The notes beneath the pieces were generated by a model that made no database searches, was not told the origin of the DNA, and was given only the letters and a program-made list of their open reading frames with translations. From NCBI GenBank assembly GCA_041623895.1, contig JBFJVZ010000175.1:1-14635 (forward strand): 14,635 nucleotides of DNA, given 5' to 3'. A program made the translations under genes and the position numbers. Below, one piece after another: positions 7,201 to 12,514 of the stretch. This stretch comes from JBFJVZ01 sp041623895 (GTDB taxonomy: Bacteria > Planctomycetota > Planctomycetia > Pirellulales > Pirellulaceae). Numbering within the stretch: position 1 is the stretch's first letter; each line of letters begins with the position of its first letter.

Positions 7201-8386
7201 GCGCGGCTTTGATTCGCGCATCTTGGTCGGCTGCGGCGTCAACGATCCAGCACATCTGGCATCCATCCACCCCGTGAACTTGTTGGAACAAGTCGAGTCG
7301 TTCTTGGCGACTGAGGCGGGCAATAGAATTCTGCGGACCGGCAGCAGCCACGAGTTGTCACGAATCACCGGCTGGATCGCTTCGGCCAGGAGTGCAAACG
7401 CTGATCGTAACTCAAACACTCTCGGAGCCGGTCGCGTCGTCAATGGGCGAGTCGTCCAAAAAAACCAACCGCAGTACGGATTCGATAGCGATCGTTACGA
7501 GTACGAGTCTGAAAGCGACCAGCAGTCCGGGCGACGAACCCGTGAAAACTCCGTAACACGGTCACCTCGCAATAAGAACCGGGGCCGGTATGGGATTCGC
7601 TTGAACGGCGATCCCCGCGATAACCGCGGAACTGGCAACGGCTCCGGATCGGGAATTGGCTCCGGGTCGGGATCGGGAATTGGTTCCGGGTCGGGATCGG
7701 GAAATGGCCCCGGATCGGGAGCCGGAAATGGCTCCGGATCGGGAAATGGGTCGGGCACGGGAAGAGGCCGCAACCGACGGTCTGCACGCCGTGGTCGAAA
7801 TGTGGTGCGAATGGAGCAACAGGGCCACGACTCCAGTCGCGATCAGGGCGACCGCCAGTTTGCTCGTCAGCGGCGGCAACGATCTAAAAGCTCTCGGTCA
7901 ACGTCCAGCAGCCGACAACAACGGGCCGAACAAGATTCCACGCAGGAACTTCGTTTCTTCCTGCAGCGTGACAGCCCCGTCGCTGACGCACCATCCATCG
8001 GTAGCCGAATGGCCGAAAGACTCAACGACGCCGGCATCGTTATCGTTGATGATCTGATTAATGCCGACCCGGAAACGCTGGCGGCGGAACTGGATCATCG
8101 CCGTGTTGATGCGGATACGATCCAGGCTTGGCAGGATCAGTCGACTTTGGTGTGTCGCATCCCGATGTTGCGCGGGCATGATGCGCAACTGTTGGTGGCT
8201 GCCGAAATCACCACCACCGAGGAAGTTGCCGAGTCAGACCCGGAGGAGTTATTCTCGCTGATCGATCCGATTAGTCGCAGCAGCCAAGGCAAGCGAATCA
8301 TCCGAGGCGGGAAGAAACCAGACTTGGATGAGATTAAAGACTGGATCCGTTTTGCGGGACACAACCGGGATTTGCTGGCGGCGTAA
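4265..8386 (+). CDS. Large SMC/YhaN-like P-loop ATPase with two C-terminal DUF4332-like helix-hairpin-helix domains
   Basis: 1373 residues from the ATG after a GGAGGAG site. The N-terminus (MFLDRIDIDAHGPL, then Walker A GPEGSGKT at 31-38) matches the head of RecF/SMC/YhaN-type ATPases. Heptad-like helical segments follow at about 179-210, 236-260, 283-312, 500-527 and 551-585. A distal head half begins near WLIRLSAGRLRRV (about 608), but its signature region (SDCPAADRALAVLAVRMA, about 649) and Walker B region (VPLVLETHREL, about 679) are degenerate; ILMTSNQ (about 739) sits where the switch strand is expected. After a His/Pro/Arg-rich linker come two similar domains, about 906-1042 and 1228-1368. 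Each starts with a P/R-FFL..DSP motif followed by HhH-type repeats and ends in a W-I-x-x-A helix, which resembles DUF4332. Between them lie a Gly-Ser repeat and an Arg/Ser/Gln-rich stretch. No signal peptide or membrane segment is seen. I infer a DNA-associated structural ATPase; the precise role is unknown. Confidence 0.88.
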   Translation: MFLDRIDIDAHGPLNRVELGPFSEQLNVICGPEGSGKTAIARFIRDSLVDREYPLGMMSSSTGRVVWADEHGLLHCRREQDGTPTGRRSVQFDPRGDFVDRYHALHKSWISGAVDVAAETGTARSIQIPESIVDGVITDTAVTSVARVVSACLRSGLDQPDAIDSPTVHDRTGPNEDQHRRALRAQLADVEAELASLRVSDSEYSTLIDRRNELTSRLAGGLPNQHASLHPHPADLQRRINRLRLRQKELRQAIADLERRTTATPFQRNATAARHADETLGRKLDDLDAQIIRWRRTLTEVHALRDALSRYVSHESYRHGTAAGPLEDVVTRRRRLNGLLHAAGRYDANLHWDSYRDSYGDEARPLSSADIDVRIDAATRQIDWLLQRYVSGDHRLYNWHQGIDSFYGGHATVAETLQAIRRDLAEVRQRTRRPITHPGYEDHHSYPWLVNFDELRECERWLAASIDQLIARRESLFSASHAPAAKSRVPGRGDAEDVRRERLRRIHELDRVTWELNELSARAAESGSEAARHANPPRWYDDIVSEAWSDREALVEEIRQIDDRLARLSRAKWLRTRRSQLLRDLGTPRHPAETSSPLAEHASRWLIRLSAGRLRRVAWPYAAFKSASLAHSIHLDSQRTGVCIDGRDESDCPAADRALAVLAVRMAAGDALARSGRPVPLVLETHRELLQAIDLPGQASAAAYDHGYSPGSYGWSTDGRSNHPICTALHDYTRAGRQVILMTSNQVLANQITRDGGRCFQLLAQRTVHPHRPIWRAQYAAERYVGPHPHTYGAELAPESHGNQYVMNHQQPHGSRPRPVRGIDDVNRNFDMAWREAYGLDDHPDRRHPLPATDWAPDGIDFRDGYYVTDAFTTNRPSAKPADAGRDHVAITTQRVSQPHQQRPASPFFLSVDSPIDQAPSIDAVAAARLRGLKITHVNHLMQQDSNRLADALGLADVDASTIRRWQSECRLCCRVPNLRGFDSRILVGCGVNDPAHLASIHPVNLLEQVESFLATEAGNRILRTGSSHELSRITGWIASARSANADRNSNTLGAGRVVNGRVVQKNQPQYGFDSDRYEYESESDQQSGRRTRENSVTRSPRNKNRGRYGIRLNGDPRDNRGTGNGSGSGIGSGSGSGIGSGSGSGNGPGSGAGNGSGSGNGSGTGRGRNRRSARRGRNVVRMEQQGHDSSRDQGDRQFARQRRQRSKSSRSTSSSRQQRAEQDSTQELRFFLQRDSPVADAPSIGSRMAERLNDAGIVIVDDLINADPETLAAELDHRRVDADTIQAWQDQSTLVCRIPMLRGHDAQLLVAAEITTTEEVAESDPEELFSLIDPISRSSQGKRIIRGGKKPDLDEIKDWIRFAGHNRDLLAA
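7640..7765 (+). repeat. In-frame Gly-Ser coding tandem repeat (units of 18 and 24 bases)
   Basis: Six adjacent units of 18, 24, 24, 24, 18 and 18 bases, starting at 7640, 7658, 7682, 7706, 7730 and 7748. They encode residues 1126-1167 of the large ATPase: GSGSGI, GSGSGSGI, GSGSGSGN, GPGSGAGN, GSGSGN and GSGTGR. All unit lengths are multiples of 6, so gain or loss of units keeps the frame. The DNA is built on GGNTCCGG and GGATCGGGAA blocks. It forms a flexible linker after the first DUF4332-like domain. Confidence 0.9.
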
Positions 8387-8408
8387 GCTTGTGATCATCG
8401 GTAGTATC

Positions 8409-8439
8409 TAAGCCGGACGTTCTCCTGGTCCTGGCGTAC
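8409..8439. repeat. Dispersed intergenic hairpin repeat, copy A
   Basis: GCCGGAC (8412-8418) pairs with GTCCTGGC (8428-8435) with one bulged T and a 9-base loop; TA and TA flank the stem and can extend it across one mismatch. About 26 of 31 bases match a second copy at 11917-11947. It lies 22 bases after the stop of the large ATPase gene, in a convergent intergenic region. Either a REP-like element or a bidirectional transcription-end structure would fit. Confidence 0.7.
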
Positions 8440-8543
8440 GAGATACGTAACAGAAAACATCGAATGACGAACAAGGAATGTCGAAGGAATAAGTAGTTTG
8501 TTGTTGCGGCTGTGAATTTATTCGACAGCGGCGAAAGTATGTT

Positions 8544-8572
8544 GTCGTTTGCTCGGCGAACGACGAGGTTTT
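8544..8572 (+). terminator. Possible rho-independent terminator after the large ATPase gene
   Basis: GTCGTTTGC (8544-8552) and GCGAACGAC (8556-8564) form a 9-base-pair stem with one G-T wobble and a TCG loop. GAGG and a run of four T follow on the plus strand. The T-run is short and offset by four bases, and the site lies about 160 bases past the stop codon, so this is a weak call. There is no T-run on the minus-strand side to end tilS. Confidence 0.35.
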
Positions 8573-8653
8573 ATACATTCACGCGCTCGTAGCGGACTTC
8601 GGGAGAACTGCGATCCACAAGAACCGGACATCCACGTTGTCTTCTGATTTCCG

Positions 8654-9667
8654 CTACCGGCAAACCTGAACTTTGCCGCCTTTGGCGCGGACATCGATCT
8701 TGCCCGGCAGATCGTAGCGGTCATCATCCGCGTCGCCGATGGTCCTGGCCAGCCGCTTCCAGTGGCCCTGCGTCATCTTACCAAGCGGCCAGTCCATCTG
8801 TGCCCAAACGTTTTGCAGTGCTGTAATGATGATTGCTGACGGTGTCGAGTTGTCACGCTGGATCTGGACGGTCGTCGTCAGCATCACGTGCTCTTCCATC
8901 CAACTGTCGGCCAGCGTGTCGATGGTGGACTTCCACTCGCTTTGTAGCTCGGCAGCCCGGGCCACCGCATCGACCACGGATGGAAACTGATTCTGCATCA
9001 GCGGCAGTAATTCGCGACGAATCCAGTTGCGTCGGTACGCTGTGTCTTCGTTACTGGAATCTTCCCGCCAATCTTGGCCGATCGATCGCAGGCCCTCGCG
9101 GATCAATTGCCGCCGCACGGCGAGCAGGGGCCGGACCAGAATCAAGTCTTGCCCGATGGGATCTGGACCGAGGCTGCGAACCTTTGGCATTCCGGCCAGT
9201 CCTTTTGGGCCAGTCCCGCGCATCAGGTTGTGCAACACGGTCTCCACGTTGTCATCCAGGGAATGCGCAACGGCAACGTAGCGAGCCCCCACGTTTTGTG
9301 CGGTTTGGCGAAGAAAGGCATTTCGCGCCGCCCGCATCGTCGATTCGTCGCTCACCGCGCCAGTAGCGGCGGCTTCTCGGTGGCGAATTCCCAGCTTTTC
9401 CGCGAATCGCTTGACGAAATCGGCATCCTCGCTCGCTTCGCGACCACGAATGCCGTGATTGAAGTGGCTAGCCACAATAAAACCGGCCCCGCCATCGGCT
9501 CTTAGATCGCACAGTGCCTTGAGCAAGGCGATACTGTCGGCTCCTCCGCTGCAGCCGACGACGACGCCCAGGTCGCACCAGAGATCGGGCGGCCAGCAAT
9601 TTCCAATTGCCTCCAGGACTTGTCGCCACGGATCGGGTTGCTTCGGCAGATCGTGACCGGGGTTCAT
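8654..9667 (-). CDS. tilS: tRNA(Ile)-lysidine synthase
   Basis: Converts cytidine 34 of tRNA-Ile (CAU anticodon) to lysidine with ATP and lysine, switching the decoding from AUG to AUA; cytoplasmic. The PP-loop SGGADS (residues 40-45) follows the strand LGVVVGC. Downstream are HFNHGIRG (68-75), HSLDDNVET (135-143) with the conserved Asp pair, RGTGPKGLAGM, and EDSSNED.YRRNWIRRELLPLM, all in family order. With the ATG at 9667 the protein has 337 residues. This is shorter than the roughly 430 of E. coli TilS and closer to the compact form found in Aquifex, so the last C-terminal domain seems reduced or absent. The frame continues upstream to a GTG at 9730, but the added 21 residues are not family-like. 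It is divergent from rny. Confidence 0.93.
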   Translation of the reverse strand: MNPGHDLPKQPDPWRQVLEAIGNCWPPDLWCDLGVVVGCSGGADSIALLKALCDLRADGGAGFIVASHFNHGIRGREASEDADFVKRFAEKLGIRHREAAATGAVSDESTMRAARNAFLRQTAQNVGARYVAVAHSLDDNVETVLHNLMRGTGPKGLAGMPKVRSLGPDPIGQDLILVRPLLAVRRQLIREGLRSIGQDWREDSSNEDTAYRRNWIRRELLPLMQNQFPSVVDAVARAAELQSEWKSTIDTLADSWMEEHVMLTTTVQIQRDNSTPSAIIITALQNVWAQMDWPLGKMTQGHWKRLARTIGDADDDRYDLPGKIDVRAKGGKVQVCR

Positions 9668-10150
9668 GGCAAATTGTTGGCGTGGTGGTTCGACGACAGA
9701 TCTTTGCGGGTCGGTCGCACGGGCACGCACATTTTGTGGTACGCTCTTGGATCAGCCTACTCCGATCGGACGATGGCGAGCATATCTGCTAGATGAATAA
9801 CAACAACTCCGGACAACAGAACCACCCGTCTTGCGGTCCCATATCTGTGACGAGCATTGCCGTCGCGGGTTCGCCTGCTGACGGCTCTGAAGTCTGCTTT
9901 GTGAGTCGACCCATGTGGAAATTATTGGTTTCGATCGTCGCTTGGATCGCCAGTCGGCTTGGCTGTCGCGATAATCATGCGATCGAAACTGCGCACCCAT
10001 GGGAGTCTTCATTCGCCGGGCTCGCGGGCGATCATTGCGAGCCGATTCACGAAGCAGCGGTGACCACACGTCAAGCGATTCAGAGACGCCGGCTTCGCCG
10101 CGGACCAGAACTCGGGTGGTTTTCGCGTCCTCGACATCGAGGACCTTTGC
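9668..10150. other. Divergent intergenic region between tilS and rny, no convincing gene
   Basis: 483 bases. A plus-strand frame is open from the ATG at 9793 to 10308 (171 residues). It has no recognisable motif, turns strongly Arg/His-rich, and overlaps the first 158 bases of rny in another frame, so I do not call it, though its N-terminal part (to about residue 110) cannot be excluded. Minus-strand frames (for example 10069-9752) look like chance. The region probably holds the promoters of both flanking genes and possibly a long rny leader; I found no clear -35/-10 pair. Confidence 0.5.
10139..10143 (+). promoter_or_regulatory. Ribosome binding site of rny
   Basis: GAGGA ends 7 bases before the ATG at 10151. 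It supports this start over the internal ATG that begins MAGVLAGAV (residue 31), which would place the membrane segment at the very N-terminus as in shorter Rny proteins. Confidence 0.6.
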
Positions 10151-11773
10151 ATGATTTCCTTACGCGCAATTGGATACTTGATCCCGGCGATAACGACAGC
10201 GATCAACATCGGCGACAAAAACATTTTCGCACTCTATTCGATGGCTGGTGTCCTGGCCGGTGCCGTCTTGATGCTCGGCTACCAGCGCTGGAAGGAGTCC
10301 GTCTATAACATTCGTCTGCAAGAGAATGCGGACAAGATTCTAGACGAAGCCAACCGTGAAGCCGACTCGCTGCGCACGCAGTTGCTGCTGGAAGCGAAGG
10401 AGGAAGCGCTCAAGATCAAGACGGATGCCGAGCAGGAGGCAGGCCAGCATCGCAAAGCGCACTTGCAGCGAGAAGCCAAACTCGATCGCCGCGAGGAAAT
10501 GCTCCAGTCGCAAGAAGAATCGCTTCGCAAGCAGCAGCGAGGCTTGGAAAGCAGCCAGCTTCGTCTGGAAACGCAGCTGAAGGGAATCGCCGAGCAGCGG
10601 CAAACTCTGCAGCAGACGCTAAAGGATCAACAACGCGTCTTGGAACTGGCCAGCGGCATGTCCAAGGATGAAGCTTCGCGAAAATTGATGGAATCGCTGG
10701 AACAGGACTTGGAGCACGAACGCGGGTCCGTCTTACTGAAGCACCAAAAGCTGTTATCGGAAGTTGTCGAAAAACAGAGCCGCGAAATGCTGTTGACGGC
10801 GATTCAACGCTTCGCCTCCGCGCACACGGCTGACTCGACGACAAGCACGGTGGATGTTCCCACCGATGATATGAAAGGACGCATCATTGGTCGCGAAGGT
10901 CGCAACATTCGGGCATTTGAGAAAGCGACTGGCGTTGACGTGATCATCGACGATACGCCGGGTGTCGTGATTGTCAGCGCTTTTGATCCGGTCAGACGCG
11001 AAATCGCCAGACGGTCGCTCGAGCAGCTGATCACGGACGGCCGCATTCATCCATCCAGAATCGAAGAGATTGTCGAAGCATCCCAGAAAGAAATTGATGC
11101 GTTCATCATGCAAAAGGGGCTGGAAGCAGCGGATGAGGTCAACGTGACCGGGCTGCACGATCGCTTGATCGAGATGCTGGGACGCCTGCATTTCCGCACG
11201 TCCTACAGCCAAAACGTGCTCCGTCACAGCGTCGAAGTCGCCTTCATCTCAGGCCTGATCGCAGAAATGCTGGGCATGGACGCAGTTTTGGCCAGACGTT
11301 GCGGGCTCTTGCACGATATCGGTAAAGCTGCCGATCACGAATTGGAAGGCGGCCATCCAAAGATCGGTGCGGACCTGCTCCGACGACACAAGGAATGCGA
11401 CGACGTTGTCCACGCTGCATTTGGGCACCACGACGATATCGTGATCGAGCATCCTTTTACCATGATCGTTGCCACCGCGGACGCTTGCAGCGCCAGCCGC
11501 CCTGGTGCACGGCGCGAATCGCTGGAGCGTTACGTCAAACGGATGGAAGAACTCGAAGCGATCGCTGGTCGATTTGACGGAGTTCGCCAGGCGTTCGCGA
11601 TCAGTGCCGGACGCGAGCTGCGCGTGATCGTCAACAGCACCAAGACCACCGACGAACAAGCCGCCACGATCTGCCACGATATCGCCAAGGCATTCGAAAA
11701 AGAATTGACCTATCCCGGCGAAATCAAAGTCACGGTGTTACGTGAAGCCAGGTTTACCGAAACCGCCAAGTAG
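10151..11773 (+). CDS. rny: Ribonuclease Y
   Basis: A membrane-anchored endoribonuclease that starts mRNA decay. 540 residues in canonical order: one transmembrane helix (about 24-45, NIFALYSMAGVLAGAVLMLGY); a long charged coiled coil (about 50-225, rich in Glu, Gln, Lys and Arg); a KH RNA-binding domain (about 235-300) with GRIIGREGRNI, whose GREG is the nucleic-acid loop; and an HD domain from about 356 (LRHSVEVAF) with the metal-binding His388-Asp389 in LLHDIGKA and a second cluster AAFGHHDD. The end, ..GEIKVTVLREAR.., is the usual Rny C-terminus. It is about 20 residues longer than typical because of an N-terminal extension with a mildly hydrophobic stretch (3-20). The GAGGA site supports this start. 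It is transcribed away from tilS and converges on the flavodoxin-like gene. Confidence 0.97.
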   Translation: MISLRAIGYLIPAITTAINIGDKNIFALYSMAGVLAGAVLMLGYQRWKESVYNIRLQENADKILDEANREADSLRTQLLLEAKEEALKIKTDAEQEAGQHRKAHLQREAKLDRREEMLQSQEESLRKQQRGLESSQLRLETQLKGIAEQRQTLQQTLKDQQRVLELASGMSKDEASRKLMESLEQDLEHERGSVLLKHQKLLSEVVEKQSREMLLTAIQRFASAHTADSTTSTVDVPTDDMKGRIIGREGRNIRAFEKATGVDVIIDDTPGVVIVSAFDPVRREIARRSLEQLITDGRIHPSRIEEIVEASQKEIDAFIMQKGLEAADEVNVTGLHDRLIEMLGRLHFRTSYSQNVLRHSVEVAFISGLIAEMLGMDAVLARRCGLLHDIGKAADHELEGGHPKIGADLLRRHKECDDVVHAAFGHHDDIVIEHPFTMIVATADACSASRPGARRESLERYVKRMEELEAIAGRFDGVRQAFAISAGRELRVIVNSTKTTDEQAATICHDIAKAFEKELTYPGEIKVTVLREARFTETAK

Positions 11774-11916
11774 TCGCCAACGCCCCGGGGAAGGTGTTTC
11801 TGCCGGTCGTTTTCCTGGGGTTACACCAACTTCACTGCCGCTCGTTGGTTCACCCCAGGCTATACGCTGACACCGCGCCGCGGTTCTGCTTCATGATTGT
11901 TGTGCTGGCACTTCCG

Positions 11917-11947
11917 TAAGCCGGACGCGCTCCCAGTCCTGGCCTAC
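11917..11947. repeat. Dispersed intergenic hairpin repeat, copy B
   Basis: The second copy of the element at 8409-8439: GCCGGAC (11920-11926) pairs with GTCCTGGC (11936-11943), with the same bulged T and a 9-base loop of different sequence. Of five differences from copy A, four lie in the loop and one at the unpaired base outside the stem; the stem is unchanged. It sits 12 bases beyond the stop of the flavodoxin-like gene and about 145 bases after rny, again between convergent genes. Confidence 0.7.
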
Positions 11948-11958
11948 AAACTCTTGGC

Positions 11959-12489
11959 TTACAACCGCGCCGTCGACCCGGAAAAGGATTCAACTTTCGG
12001 TAACACAACTTCGCCTAATCCAGATTCTCTTGTGAGTCTTTCCCCGAACACTTCGGCGCGACCAAGATCGCGGCCGTTGGGGTGCTTTCGATTCAAGCCA
12101 CCGATCAAACATAGCGGCCCGAACGTGTCGTGACCTCGACAAGAAAACTGTGCGATCACGTGGAACCCTTTGGCTTTCAACTTCCAAACCAGCGGCAGGT
12201 GATACAGCTTGGAAAGGAATGGCAGGCCCGATGTCGAGAACACGAATGCCAACCGGCCTCGACCGGCTTCCTTCGGCAGACTCTTCAGCCAGCGTCGAAT
12301 CGATCGATGAAACCGTGCGTAATAGATCCCGGAGCCGATACCGATCAAACTCACGGCGGCATCCAGTTGGCAAGCGTTCTCGTCCGGATCAATAACCTCA
12401 GCACCCAATGCCTCCGCAATTCGATCGGCGACCAATCGCGTGTTGCCGTGTGAAATCGATTTGCAAACGATCAACGCGCGTCCGGTCAC
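11959..12489 (-). CDS. Flavodoxin-family protein
   Basis: 176 residues with a flavodoxin fold. The first strand ALIVCKSISHGNT carries the FMN phosphate loop (an S-x-S-H-G-N-T version of S/T-x-T-G-x-T). IGIGSGIYYARFH and FVFSTSGLPF follow at the places of the isoalloxazine-contacting loops, and FSCRGHDTFGP..LIGGLNRKHPNGRDLGRAEVFG near the end is typical of a single-domain flavodoxin subgroup. It presumably carries electrons through bound FMN in the cytoplasm; the partner is unknown. It starts with GTG, preceded by CGAGAGCAGCT, and lies 25 bases after the sulfatase stop, so co-transcription is likely. A functional link with the sulfatase is not evident, since anaerobic sulfatase maturation needs a radical-SAM enzyme that is not seen here. 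Confidence 0.85.
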   Translation of the reverse strand: MTGRALIVCKSISHGNTRLVADRIAEALGAEVIDPDENACQLDAAVSLIGIGSGIYYARFHRSIRRWLKSLPKEAGRGRLAFVFSTSGLPFLSKLYHLPLVWKLKAKGFHVIAQFSCRGHDTFGPLCLIGGLNRKHPNGRDLGRAEVFGERLTRESGLGEVVLPKVESFSGSTARL

Positions 12490-12492
12490 GTT

Positions 12493-12503
12493 AGCTGCTC
12501 TCG
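12493..12503 (-). promoter_or_regulatory. Leader motif shared with the sulfatase (ribosome binding site)
   Basis: CGAGAGCAGCT on the minus strand ends 3 bases before the GTG start of the flavodoxin-like gene. The same 11 bases directly precede the GTG of the sulfatase gene (14433-14423). GAGAG is a plausible Shine-Dalgarno core, 8 bases from the start here and 5 there. Confidence 0.5.
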
Positions 12504-12514
12504 TATCGCTGAAG

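Noticed and set aside
7495..7773. Minus-strand Pro-Asp-rich open frame opposite the Gly-Ser array
   Set aside because: It is the antisense reading of the low-complexity repeat in the ATPase gene; the repeat keeps several frames open.
9793..10308. 171-residue plus-strand open frame before and overlapping rny
   Set aside because: No recognisable motif, Arg/His-rich shadow-like second half, no clear ribosome binding site, and a 158-base overlap with the well-supported rny start.
11782..11825. CCCC...GGGG and GGTGT...ACACC pairings just after the rny stop as a terminator
   Set aside because: The stems compete with each other, contain internal loops and lack a T-run; not strong enough to annotate.
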